Notes: generated from the sequence alone by a model not told the origin. A stretch of 64,000 nucleotides of DNA from Bradyrhizobium tropiciagri (GCF_001189845.1 NZ_LFLZ01000035.1:1-64000), one strand, 5' to 3'. Positions 24,572-33,355 are shown, numbered from the stretch's first letter. Translations and numbers: made by a program.

Positions 24572-25931
24572 ATCAGGCTTCGCGTCTACAACCTCCCTGC
24601 GTCCGCTACTCGCAAAAGAACTGGCGGAGATTGCGAGCGGCCGGGCGCTGTGGACCATGTTGCTGCTGGTCTGTCCCTTGATCGGATATAGCTTCGTTCA
24701 GGCGGTATCGCTCTACAGCGAGGCCAGTGTCGCGGCACTGCAGTCGCCCGCGGCAGCGGCGACCCTGTCGCCACTCGACGGCATTCTGGTCCCGACATTC
24801 GGTTCGTTTTACGTTGCGGTCACGCTGTTATTTCCCTTCGTGGCCATTCGCGTGCTTGGCCAGGAAAAGGAATCCGGCGCGTTGCGGCTTCTGCTTCAAT
24901 TACCGTATCGGTCGTCCACACTGATCCTGGTTAAGCTGGCAGCTGTGCTTGCGGCCTGGGCGGTGGCAAGCATACCGGCGCTTTCCGCACTTGCGGTCTG
25001 GGTCATCTTGGGCGGCCATCTCGCGGCGCCGGAGACCGCCAATCTCTTGTTAGGTCATTCGCTTTACGGTCTCCTGGTCGGGTCGATTGCGCTGTTTGCA
25101 GCGACGATCTCCGACAGCTCAGCGACCGCCGCCATCGTCGCGCTCGCGGCAACCATTGGATCGTGGGTGCTCGATTTCACGCTGGCCGGCCGTTCAGGTC
25201 TGTCGGCGTGGATCGCACAATTGTCGCTGACCCAGACCTTGCGCAGCTTTGAGCAGGGCTTGCTCTCCGCCGGGCTCGTGCTCGGCATCTTGGCCGTAGT
25301 TGGCGGTTTTGCCGCGCTTTCCAGCGTATGGCTGCCGCCGGGCATCCCAATGCGGGCCAAGTTCGCGCGCTCCCTTCTCTGTGCGCTGCTGACATTCGCG
25401 GCGCTCGGCCTTGCGACGCAGGTCAGGACGTCGCTGGATGTCACCGAAGATCGCCGGAACTCCTTCGCTCCTGCAGATCAGGAACTGCTCGCAACGCTTC
25501 GCTTGCCGCTGGTCATTACTGTGAACCTCGCACCCGAGGACCCCCGATACATCGACCTGCGGCGCAATGTGCTCGGCAAGCTCGAGCGTGCGATGCCGAA
25601 TGTGTCGATTGTCCTGGCCGGCAGCCGGCAGGATGTTGGAGGCGCTTCGGACACCTACGGCCAGATTGAATATGTCTACGGCGGCCGATCCGATATGAGT
25701 CGCTCGACCAGTCCACGCGAAGTGCTGCCGTTGCTGTATGCATTGGCGGGCGCGCAGCCGCCGGCGGCTATGCCGGGTGCAGAGTATCCCGGCTATCCGC
25801 TGGTTGCGAACGCGGACGCGACCCTGCTCTGGTTTTTCTGCTGCCTGCCGCTCCTGATAGCACTTGCCTGGTGGCGGAGCCGAAAACCACCCACCGTCAA
25901 ATCCCTCGCATTTGAAGGAGGCCAACCATGA
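24558..25931 (+). CDS. ABC-2-type permease with large extracytoplasmic insert
   Basis: 457 residues. A TTG start at 24558 has GGAGGAG at a good distance and overlaps the ATPase gene. Six to seven membrane segments are visible, with 'LGQEKESGALRLLLQLPYRSSTLILVKL' matching ABC-2 permeases (NosY/GldF-like). After about residue 290 a soluble stretch 'TSLDVTEDRRNSFAPADQELLATLRLPLVITVNLAPEDPRYIDL' resembles the GldG-type domain seen in gliding/ABC auxiliary proteins, then a final helix. So permease and GldG-like parts appear fused. Substrate unknown. Confidence 0.8.
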   Translation: MRSPKSGFASTTSLRPLLAKELAEIASGRALWTMLLLVCPLIGYSFVQAVSLYSEASVAALQSPAAAATLSPLDGILVPTFGSFYVAVTLLFPFVAIRVLGQEKESGALRLLLQLPYRSSTLILVKLAAVLAAWAVASIPALSALAVWVILGGHLAAPETANLLLGHSLYGLLVGSIALFAATISDSSATAAIVALAATIGSWVLDFTLAGRSGLSAWIAQLSLTQTLRSFEQGLLSAGLVLGILAVVGGFAALSSVWLPPGIPMRAKFARSLLCALLTFAALGLATQVRTSLDVTEDRRNSFAPADQELLATLRLPLVITVNLAPEDPRYIDLRRNVLGKLERAMPNVSIVLAGSRQDVGGASDTYGQIEYVYGGRSDMSRSTSPREVLPLLYALAGAQPPAAMPGAEYPGYPLVANADATLLWFFCCLPLLIALAWWRSRKPPTVKSLAFEGGQP

Positions 25932-26653
25932 GCATCAGTAAAACAATTAAGGTGAGCGTTGTGTGCGCGATCGGCTTTGCGGGGCTGGCTCTCCCCGGTC
26001 TTGCCGCCCCGCCAGCGACCATCGATCTGGCCGGTGAAACCGTCGGCGCCGAACCGAAAGCGTTCGTGCCGGTCGTTGGCTTTTGGCGGGTCGAAGACGC
26101 CAACGGAAAGAAGGTGCTCGTGGTCGATGGCCGCCAGTGGAAGGAGGGGCAATCCTCGGCCGGCATTGCTGACAAGGCTCGCGCGCTCTACGGCGAACGT
26201 TATGCCGAGTTCCTCGATCGCGTTCAGGCCTACGCCTACTTTCCCTATGTGGTCGCGCCTAACGTTGAGAACTTCACGGACGGCGAAATTACCGTTCGAT
26301 TCCAGGGATTGTCTGGTCGCATCGACCAGGGCGCCGGCATCCTGTTCGATCTCAAGCCGAATGGTGATTACCTGACCGTTCGCGCCAATTGTCTGGAGAA
26401 CAATCTCGTGCTCTGGAAAGTCGAGAAAGGTAAGCGGTCCTCGGTCAACTGGGTCCGCAACACGCCGACCGCGACGCACCGGTGGCACGACCTGAAAGTG
26501 CGGGTCAGCGGGACGAAGGTCGAGGGCTATCTCGACGGCAAGCTCTACATGCAGCACACGCTCGCCCAGCCGATTTCGGGGCGGATAGGCCTGTGGTCGA
26601 AAGCCGACAGTCACATGTACTTCTCCGACTACACGGTCAGCACCGGCAACTGA
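25928..26653 (+). CDS. Exported LamG/DUF1080-like domain protein (second)
   Basis: 241 residues. The ATG overlaps the permease stop (ATGA), and GGAGG lies upstream, so it is translationally coupled. A cleavable signal ends near 'LPGLAAPP'. The domain shows 'PKAFVPVVGFWRVEDANGKKVLVVDGRQW', 'ITVRFQGLSGRIDQGAGILFDLKPNGDYLTVRAN', 'WHDLKVRVSGTKVEGYLDGKLYMQHTL' and 'GRIGLWSKADS', a laminin-G/3-keto-disaccharide-hydrolase-like sandwich. Enclosure of the transporter by two such proteins suggests they act on or carry its substrate. Confidence 0.75.
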   Translation: MSISKTIKVSVVCAIGFAGLALPGLAAPPATIDLAGETVGAEPKAFVPVVGFWRVEDANGKKVLVVDGRQWKEGQSSAGIADKARALYGERYAEFLDRVQAYAYFPYVVAPNVENFTDGEITVRFQGLSGRIDQGAGILFDLKPNGDYLTVRANCLENNLVLWKVEKGKRSSVNWVRNTPTATHRWHDLKVRVSGTKVEGYLDGKLYMQHTLAQPISGRIGLWSKADSHMYFSDYTVSTGN

Positions 26654-26809
26654 GAGGGTGGGGGCGTTGGCTCTGCCCGACCCTTGGTCGCAAAGATTGA
26701 ACGGTCGCAAAATGGGCCCCAGTTCGATGTGAAGCTGGGGCCAGTTGCAGGGGTGACAGCGTTCCGCTGACACGCTCTCAATCATAGCCCGGTCCTTTGC
26801 TGCTGCAGC

Positions 26810-26844
26810 TTCCTGACAATAATTTCAGAAACTCTTCAGTGGTG
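26810..26844 (+). promoter_or_regulatory. 35-bp conserved motif, copy 2
   Basis: TTCCTGACA, TTTCAG and ACTCTTCAGTGGTG, differing from copy 1 at only a few spacer positions. It ends 142 bp before the ATG at 26987, the same distance as copy 1 from its gene. The rest of the 333-bp gap after 26653 shows no gene. Confidence 0.75.
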
Positions 26845-26986
26845 GCGCTCTGCGAAAGGCGCAAGATCAGCGCGATTGAGCCGCGCGGTGCAAACGCGGG
26901 TGACGTCGCGGAGCGTGCTCACCGAACAATCGATTGAGAGTTGTGAGACTCGGTCTTGCTGATGCCCTCACGACGGGAGAACTGCG

Positions 26987-27280
26987 ATGGATCGAAGGTG
27001 GATCTTGGCAGGTGGTGGCCTGCTGCTGTTGGCGATAACCGGCGTCGCCGTGGTCACGGCCGAGCCGAGCAAGGGCCCGGCCTTCATAGCCGGTGATCAG
27101 CCGGTCTCCGAGGATCAGGTGCGGCAAAAACTGCAGTCCGACGGCTGGTCGAATGTCCAGATCGTTCGTGATGGACGGTATTTCGAAGCGATGGGTTCGA
27201 AGAACGGGCAGACCGCCAAGGTTGCGGTCGACGCACAGACCGGTCGGTTGCGCGCCGCCGATGATGATGACGATGATTGA
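26987..27280 (+). CDS. Small exported PepSY-like protein with poly-Asp tail (paralogue 2)
   Basis: 97 residues, nearly the same as the product of 22521 ('MDRRWILAGGGLLLLAITGVAVVTAEP', 'QKLQSDGWSNVQIVRDGRYFEAMGSKNGQ', six terminal Asp). The duplication includes the upstream motif and the downstream promoter/leader. Differences are mostly conservative, suggesting both copies are under selection. Confidence 0.75.
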   Translation: MDRRWILAGGGLLLLAITGVAVVTAEPSKGPAFIAGDQPVSEDQVRQKLQSDGWSNVQIVRDGRYFEAMGSKNGQTAKVAVDAQTGRLRAADDDDDD

Positions 27281-27430
27281 GTAGAGAATAGATGTTCGGC
27301 TTGAACTAGACGAGCCAAGTCTAGGCGGGCGAGGAGCCGCGGAGCAACGCTTCGTTGGCGCGCGATATCTGTGGGCCTGGCTCTCAGCACGAGATCGCAG
27401 CGTTCACAGGGATTGGAAGCGTCGACGGCA

Positions 27431-27534
27431 TTGACAAGTTCGTCGCTCGCGCCTTACTTGCAGGTACGGGGAAGCGATCTCCCCGCGAGGCGACATGCCC
27501 AAGAATCGCGTCCGGTTTTCACCAAGGGCGCACC
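27431..27534 (+). promoter_or_regulatory. Promoter and structured leader, copy 2
   Basis: TTGACA (27431-27436), 17-bp spacer and TTACTT (27454-27459) form the promoter; the same CGGGGA/TCCCCG hairpin follows, then CCCAAGAATCGCGTCCG. Here GCGTCC would pair with GGGCGC (27526-27531), replacing one A-U pair by G-U, again at the ribosome site of the next ATG (27535). Sequence outside the paired and conserved parts has diverged. Confidence 0.65.
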
Positions 27535-27651
27535 ATGTCTGCCGTTACCCGGGTTCTATCCCGCAAGCTCTCTGATCAGATTGTGCCTTTAGCTGCCGGC
27601 GTTCCCAGCGCCCGGTGGCTTGCCGGGCCATCTGTCAGGAGGCTGCCATGA
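27535..27651 (+). CDS. Short leader ORF coupled to the SOD-like gene
   Basis: The ATG directly after the leader hairpin opens a 38-residue frame (MSAVTRVLSRKLSDQIVP...) whose TGA overlaps the ATG of the SOD-like gene (ATGA at 27648). The downstream gene has its own GGAGG. It may be a leader peptide or just an untranslated frame; nothing in its sequence is recognised. Confidence 0.35.
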   Translation: MSAVTRVLSRKLSDQIVPLAAGVPSARWLAGPSVRRLP

Positions 27652-28236
27652 GCTACGCCATCAAACCTCTTTCCTGCGATCCAGCCCGCGTGCGCGGCAT
27701 GTCCGAGCGCATGATCATCAGTCACTACGAGAACAACTACGGCGGCGCGGTGAAGCGGCTGAATCTGATCGAGGAGAAGCTCGCCGAGCTCGACTACGCG
27801 ACGGCGCCGAACTTCCTGCTCAACGGCTTGAAGCGCGAACAGCTGATCGCCAGCAATTCGATGATCCTGCACGAAGTGTTCTTCGACGGGCTCGGTGACG
27901 AGAGCGAGCCCGGCGCCGCCCTGAAAGAGGCGCTTGCACGTGACTTCGGGTCCTATGATCGCTGGCGCCGAATTCATCGCCATGGGCAAGGCGCTCGGCG
28001 GCGGTTCCGGCTGGGTGCTGTTGACGTGGTCGCCGCGTGACCGCAAGCTCGTCAATCAATGGGCATCCGATCACTGCCACACGCTGGCAGGCGCCACGCC
28101 GATCCTGGCGCTGGACATGTACGAGCATTCCTATCACATCGACTACGGCGCCAAGGCTGCCGACTATGTCGGCGTCTTCATGTCGGCAATCAATTGGCCG
28201 GCTGTCGACCGGTCTTACGCGGGGCTCTCAAAATGA
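27648..28236 (+). pseudogene. Fe/Mn superoxide dismutase-like protein (ChrC/SodB type), frameshifted
   Basis: Frame 1 encodes the N-terminal helical domain ('MIISHYENNYGGAVKRLN', 'LIASNSMILHEVFFDGLG') to 'DFGSYDRWR'. A different frame carries 'AEFIAMGKALGGGSGWVLLTWSPRD', 'NQWASDHCHTLAGATPILALDMYEHSYHIDYGAKAADYVG'. The four metal ligands (H, H, D, H) are present across the two parts. Two bases appear lost from a GCGC run near 27964; restoring them gives 196 residues. SOD-like ChrC proteins occur in chromate-resistance clusters, and a chrA-like gene is nearby. Confidence 0.8.
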
Positions 28237-28613
28237 TGCTGTCGCTGCTGCACCGCATCGTGTGGACCGCCGGCGCGATCGTCTTGGCATCGGATTCTAC
28301 AGGATACGCTGCAGAGCAGTTCAAAATCCTCGACGCCAGCCAGATCCGGGCCCGCATCGTCGGCAACGACATCACCGATGGTCCCCACTGGTCAATGTAT
28401 TTCCGGCAGGACGGCAAGCTGATCAGCGCTGAGTCCGGAAGTTCGTGGACCGGACGCTGGAAGATCCAGGGCAACAAGCTTTGTTTGTCGTTGCCCAGCA
28501 GTACGGAGCTCGAATGTAACGAGGTGTGGATGTCCGAAACGAACGTCAGAATGCGCGTCAACAAGGATCAGGAGACGTTTGACGCGATTATTGCCAGACA
28601 TCACGGCAACTGA
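28233..28613 (+). CDS. Small exported protein (paralogue of 29863 product)
   Basis: 126 residues. Its ATG overlaps the SOD-like stop (ATGA). A signal ends near 'GYAAEQ'. 'LDASQIRARIVGNDITDGPHWSMYFRQDGKLIS...SWTGRWKIQGNKLCLSLPS' is shared in pattern with the product of 29863, including two Cys. The motif suggests a small beta-barrel-like fold in which a W-K-I-x-G-x-x-L-C-L strand is conserved. Function unknown. Confidence 0.6.
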   Translation: MMLSLLHRIVWTAGAIVLASDSTGYAAEQFKILDASQIRARIVGNDITDGPHWSMYFRQDGKLISAESGSSWTGRWKIQGNKLCLSLPSSTELECNEVWMSETNVRMRVNKDQETFDAIIARHHGN

Positions 28614-28674
28614 GCGAATTCGGAAGCGGGATCGAAAGGTGGGGGCCTGTTTGACCCAATCAAGGAGGTTCACA

Positions 28675-29616
28675 ATGCGTCTGAAAAACTGGCTGGCTGC
28701 TTCAATCGTGGCGGCGGCGTCCGCTTCGAGCGCGAATGCGCAGCCCATCGACTGGAGTATCTTCACCGAGCCATTCATCTCCAGTGCCCACGCACAGGCA
28801 ATCGAGTGGCAAAAGATCGATGAGGTCTTCGGCCGAAAACCGGCGGTCTCCGGCGAGGTGCATCGTTATGGGTTTCCGCGCAGCGACCTGACCGTCACGC
28901 TGGATGGCGTGACCATCAAGCCGTCGTTGGCGCTCGGCGGCTGGATTGCGTTCATGCCGATGCATGGCGAGGCGATGGTAATGGGAGATCTCGTTTTGCT
29001 GGAAACCGAGATCAATCCGGTGATGGCGAAGCTCGTCGCGGGCGGGCTCGAGATCACCGCGGTTCACAACCACCTGCTGCGGGCAAGCCCTGCGACGTTC
29101 TACATGCATGTCGGCGGTCACGGCGATCCCGTGAAAATGGCATCCACCATCCGCGACGCACTGGCAACGAGCAAGACACCGCTGACGCCATTGGCTGCGG
29201 CGGCACCGCCGGCTATCGACCTCGACACCGCGCAGCTTGACCAGATCATAGGCGTCAAGGGGCAGAACAATGGCGGCGTCTACGCCTTCGCGGTTCCGCG
29301 GCGCGATCCGGTCAACCAAGGTGGGATGCAACTCGCACCGGTTGGCCCAATGGGTGTGGCGCAGGCCATCAACTTCCAGCCGACGGGTGGCGGCAAGGCG
29401 GCGATCACCGGCGACTTCGTGCTGACGGGCGACGAGGTCAATCCCGTGATCAAGGCCCTGAAAGAGAACGGCATCGATGTTACCGCGCTGCACAGCCACA
29501 TGCTGGATGAGCAGCCGCGCCTGTTCTTCATGCATTTCTGGGCCAATGACGACGCCATTAAGCTGGCGAAAGGACTCCGCGCGGCGCTCGACAAGACCGC
29601 CAGCACCAAGAGTTAG
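28675..29616 (+). CDS. DUF1259 (LppY/LpqO-like) exported protein
   Basis: 313 residues. AAGGAGG precedes the ATG at 28675, and a signal ends near 'SSANAQP'. Two related halves each contain the pattern 'YGFPRSDLTVTLDG...ALGGWIAFMPM...GDLVLLETEINPVMAKLVAGGLEITAVHNHLL...FYMHVGGHGDP' (first half) and 'YAFAVPRRDP...GDFVLTGDEVNPVIKALKENGIDVTALHSHML...FFMHFWANDD' (second half). The conserved His residues suggest metal binding. Role unknown; the setting implies metal or oxidative stress. Confidence 0.85.
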   Translation: MRLKNWLAASIVAAASASSANAQPIDWSIFTEPFISSAHAQAIEWQKIDEVFGRKPAVSGEVHRYGFPRSDLTVTLDGVTIKPSLALGGWIAFMPMHGEAMVMGDLVLLETEINPVMAKLVAGGLEITAVHNHLLRASPATFYMHVGGHGDPVKMASTIRDALATSKTPLTPLAAAAPPAIDLDTAQLDQIIGVKGQNNGGVYAFAVPRRDPVNQGGMQLAPVGPMGVAQAINFQPTGGGKAAITGDFVLTGDEVNPVIKALKENGIDVTALHSHMLDEQPRLFFMHFWANDDAIKLAKGLRAALDKTASTKS

Positions 29617-29662
29617 CAAATCCAAGATGGATTGAGGCAATGCAAACAGAGGGGGACTATCG

Positions 29663-29848
29663 ATGAGGAAGCTTATCCTCGGACTGTCGATGTTAGCGGG
29701 GCTCCTTGCCGTCGATCGGGCGGCGGAAGCGCAAACCTCGTGCAAGGTTTGCAGCGAGCAACGTCAGGCCTGCATGAAGAACTACGCCGGGCCTGCCTGC
29801 AAGACCGAGTATCAGATGTGCCTGAAGTCGTGCAAAGCAAAGAAGTAG
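29663..29848 (+). CDS. Cys-rich small exported protein (61 aa)
   Basis: A signal peptide 'MRKLILGLSMLAGLLAVDRAAEAQ' is followed by a mature part of about 37 residues with six Cys (CKVC, C, C, CLKSC), giving three possible disulfides or a metal site. No known family. It lies between the DUF1259 gene and a second small exported protein. Confidence 0.6.
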   Translation: MRKLILGLSMLAGLLAVDRAAEAQTSCKVCSEQRQACMKNYAGPACKTEYQMCLKSCKAKK

Positions 29849-29862
29849 GAGCTGGCAGGAGC

Positions 29863-30246
29863 GTGCCGCGCCAGATCCTCTCGGTCGGGACGATCGCCGC
29901 CAGCATCGCGGTGTTGCTGGCGGTCGACGGCCGGCCCGCCTTTGCCGACAATCTTCAAAGGCTTTCGGGCGCGCAGATCCGGGCTAAACTCGCGGGAAAG
30001 CAATTCACCGACGAGGTTCATTGGCGCGACGTCTACGAGCGCGACGGCAGGTTCAGGGGCTATTCGATGGGCCGCAAGAGCACCGGGAAGTGGTCCATCC
30101 GCGGCGATGAACTTTGTCTGGTACTGCCGGCGCCAGACGATGGCTGTTTCGAAGTAACTGCTTCGGGGCGGCGGGTCGTGATGACGCCTATGGGCAATGG
30201 CTTGGTCATCGAGGGCGTCATCGAGCCGATATCCGATCCCAAATAG
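29863..30246 (+). CDS. Small exported protein (paralogue of 28233 product)
   Basis: 127 residues from a GTG at 29863 with GCAGGAG upstream. A signal ends near 'RPAFADN'. 'LSGAQIRAKLAGKQFTDEVHWRDVYERDGRFRG...STGKWSIRGDELCLVLPA' parallels the product of 28233. Two copies around the DUF1259 gene suggest one expanded gene set. Confidence 0.6.
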   Translation: MPRQILSVGTIAASIAVLLAVDGRPAFADNLQRLSGAQIRAKLAGKQFTDEVHWRDVYERDGRFRGYSMGRKSTGKWSIRGDELCLVLPAPDDGCFEVTASGRRVVMTPMGNGLVIEGVIEPISDPK

Positions 30247-30295
30247 CTCGTTGACGTCCTGCTGATCGAAACGTGATGACCGGAGGAGAATGGTC

Positions 30296-30490
30296 ATGAA
30301 GAAACGAAAAGACTCGATGACGAAAGATCGATCGTCCCCTGTCACCAAGGCAGGTGCGAGCTCCACCCTTGTCTTCATTGGCGATGCACAGATCGTCAGT
30401 GACGGCTTTCGAATCGCGCTGGACGCGATGTCGGCGAATGCGGACGACTTGCTGATCGTCGACGTGAAATCAGGCACGCATGAGGAATGA
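30296..30490 (+). CDS. Small hypothetical protein (64 aa)
   Basis: GGAGGAG lies about eight bases before the ATG at 30296. The product is basic at its N-terminus and then 'STLVFIGDAQIVSDGFRIALDAMSANADDLLIVDVK'. No family or signal is seen. Could be a remnant of a larger gene. Confidence 0.4.
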   Translation: MKKRKDSMTKDRSSPVTKAGASSTLVFIGDAQIVSDGFRIALDAMSANADDLLIVDVKSGTHEE

Positions 30491-30547
30491 TGGCCGCTTT
30501 CTGGATTGTTATCCAGGATTGCCGGCAATTGAAAGGAAGCTTGTCAG

Positions 30548-31722
30548 ATGACCACGACCCAAGCTGAACGCCACGGCAAGACCGAACTGGCGCGCTATTT
30601 CCTGCGTCTCGGCTTTCTCGGCTTCGGCGGCCCCGTGGCCCTCGTGGGTCAAATGGAGCGGGAACTGGTCAACGACAAGAAATGGCTGACCAAGGAGCAG
30701 ATGCGGGAATCGATTGCGATCTGCCAATCCCTCCCGGGGCCGCTCGCCATTCAGGTCGGCATCTATGTGGCCTGGCTTCGCTGCGGCTTCTGGGGTGCCT
30801 GGATCGGCGGTTGGTGCTTCATCCTGCCCAATTTCGTCATCGTGGCAGCGCTCGGAGCGCTGTATGTCTACCTCGGCGACCTGCAGCCAGTGACGGCAAT
30901 CTTCTATGGCGTCAGCCCAGCGGTGATCGCGCTCATCCTGCACTCCTGTTATCGCCTGGCGAAGCTCGGCATGGAGGATTGGCTGCAATGGGCCATTGCC
31001 GGCGTTTGCCTCGTCATTACCGTGGTCTTGCAAGCCGAAGTGGCGCTGCTGTTCATCGGCGCCGGCATTGTCGGAATCCTCTACTACGGAAGCATCTTCA
31101 AGCGCTCGTCGACGGCGATGCAGATCGCCCTCATTCCCGCGGCCGCGCCGGCCGTCGCTCCGGCCGCGACGGGCTCCACGCTCGGCAAGCTCATGCTGTT
31201 CTTCCTCAAGGCCGGCTCGATGACCTTCGGCAGCGGCTCGTGATCGTCCCGTTCCTGGAGCAGGGGCTGGTCCAGCAATACGGCTGGCTCAATCAGAGGG
31301 AGTTCCTGATCGCCGTTGCGATCGGCATGATCAGTCCGGGGCCAGTCGTGATCACCGCGACCTTTGTTGGCTATCTGGTCGCTGGCTTCTGGGGTTCGCT
31401 TGTCTCAACCGTCGGAATTTTCCTGCCGTCGTTCTTGCTGGTGCTGATCGTGGCACCGCTGTTGGCGCGGCACCGCGGAAATCCGAACGTTCAGGGGTTC
31501 GTCAAGGGGGCCTACGCCGCGGCGATCGGCACGATCTTGGGTGCCTGCATTCTTCTTGGGAAGATCGCCATCGGTGACTGGCTCACGATTGCTGTCGCGG
31601 TCGTGTCGCTGGCGGTTCTGTTCCGCTGGAAGGTTAGCAATCCCATGCTCATCGCCGCAACGGCGGTCGTCGGCCTCATCGCCTACCCGTGGCTGCAGCC
31701 TGCATGGGTGATGGTCAAATGA
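30548..31722 (+). pseudogene. chrA: Chromate transporter ChrA, frameshifted
   Basis: The first frame (30548 to 31243) encodes one CHR domain: 'LRLGFLGFGGPVALVGQMERELV', 'AICQSLPGPLAIQVGIYVAWLR' and several helices up to 'MTFGSGS'. The second frame continues 'LVIVPFLEQGLVQQYGWLNQREFLIAVAIGMISPGPVVITATFVGYLVAG' to 31722. One C lost near 31240 ('GSG-LVIVPFLEQG') explains it; restored length is about 391 residues. Intact ChrA proteins export chromate. The second domain could be made only by frameshifting. Confidence 0.85.
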
Positions 31723-31865
31723 CCGACTTGAATCGCGCAAGGCATTCCTGGAAAGGACGGCCGGCAACCATCATTGGCCGATTTGCCGCACTCCTGCAGG
31801 TACTCGCGCCGAGCAGAAAGCATTGTGCACTGGCATAGCTCCTGATTCGAAGTAGGAGGCGAAAG

Positions 31866-33119
31866 ATGTCATCGCAGAGCATCGAAAGAGGATCCCAATC
31901 GAAGTCGCAGTTCTCAAACCCTGTCGTTCGCTGGATCGACTATCGGCTTCCTGTCTTCACGTTCCTAGATCACGAGCTGAACTCGTATCCAACGCCGCGA
32001 AACCTGAACTATCTCTGGAATTTCGGGTCGCTGGCAGGCATCGTGCTTGTAATCATGATGGTGACCGGGATCGTGCTGGCAATGCACTACGTTCCGGCGG
32101 GTGACGGGGCATTCCGGTCAGTCGAGCACATCATGCGCGATGTGAACTACGGGTGGCTGATCCGATACGTCCACACGACGGGCGCATCGATCTTCTTTGC
32201 CGTGGTCTACATCCACATTTTTCGCGGTCTTTATTACGGATCCTATAAGCCGCCGCGCGAGCTGCTTTGATGGCTCGGCATTGTCATACTTTTATTGATG
32301 ATGGCGACCGCCTTCTTCGGCTACACCTTGCCATGGGGGCAGATGAGTTTCTGGGGCGCCACCGTCATTACGAATTTGTTCTCCGCTATTCCTGGAGTTG
32401 GTGACAGCATCGTGACCTGGTTGTGGGGTGGATTCACGGTGGGGGATCAGACGCTCAATCGGTTCCATTCCTTGCACCACCTCTTGCCGTTCGTAATCGT
32501 TGCAGTGGTCGGCCTGCATCTCGTCGCGCTGCATCGTTTTGGCTCCAACAATCCGACCGGCGTCGACACGAAGGACGTGGGCGACACAATCCCATTCCAT
32601 CCCTATTACACGGTGAAGGATCTGTTCGGGTTGGCCGTCCTTTTCCTGTTCTTCAGCTGGTTCCTGTTCTACGAGCCCAATGCACTTCTCAATCCGGACA
32701 ATTACATCCGCGCAAATCCGGCGGTTACACCGGCCCACATTGTGCCCGAGTGGTACCTGCTCCCGTACTACGCCATCCTGCGGGCCATCCCGAACAAGCT
32801 CGCCGGCGTTACCGCCATGCTAACCTCGATCCTTGTCCTATTCGCGTTGCCATGGCTTGACACCAGCCCGGTTCGCTCAGGGCGATTCAGACCCATGTTC
32901 AAGGTGTTCTATTGGCTGCTGGTCGCAGATTGCGTGTTACTGACCTACGCCGGTGGAGAGCCGCCTGAAGGCACCTGGTTGATCATGAGCCGGATCGGAG
33001 CTGTGTACTATTTCGTCCATTTCTTCCTGGTTCTGCCGCTTGTGGCAAGGATCGAACGTCCACGACCGCTTCCGACCAGCATCAGCCAAGCCGTTTTGCC
33101 AGCGACCGGTTCAGGCTGA
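31866..33119 (+). pseudogene. Cytochrome b (bc1-type) with in-frame TGA at a Trp position
   Basis: The frame is continuous from 31866 to 33119 (417 codons plus stop) except for TGA at 32268-32270. Upstream: 'NYLWNFGSLAGIVLVIMMVTGIVLAMHYVP' and 'LIRYVHTTGASIFFAVVYIHIFRGLYYGSYKPPRELL'. Downstream: 'WLGIVILLLMMATAFFGYTLPWGQMSFWGATVITNLFSAIP', 'FHSLHHLLPF', the Qo motif PEWY in 'VPEWYLLPYY'. Related cytochromes have Trp where TGA is. No cytochrome c1 gene follows; a Rieske gene lies at 40165. Confidence 0.85.
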
Positions 33120-33137
33120 CTCTTCAAGGAGTTCGAT

Positions 33138-33236
33138 GTGACAACGACGATAAAGCTCAAGCACAACAGCATGACAGCGCGCGCGCTGCGCATTGGCTAT
33201 GTCCGTTTCGCTGGAAGTAAGCACACCCGGCGCTGA
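33138..33236 (+). CDS. Possible short ORF (32 aa) after cytochrome b
   Basis: A GTG with AAGGAG upstream opens MTTTIKLKHNSMTARALRIG... and stops after 32 codons. The good ribosome site suggests the start of a former gene in the cytochrome b operon. The remaining DNA to 33355 shows nothing else. Confidence 0.25.
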   Translation: MTTTIKLKHNSMTARALRIGYVRFAGSKHTRR

Positions 33237-33355
33237 TCGCGGCAACAGCAGACGCAGGGCCGACTATCCGCTGCCGCAGGCGCCGTGGGTGTTGGTGAAA
33301 TTGTGGGTTCGTCAAAATAGAACTTGGGGCGCCAGGCCAATGTGAGGAGTACCCC

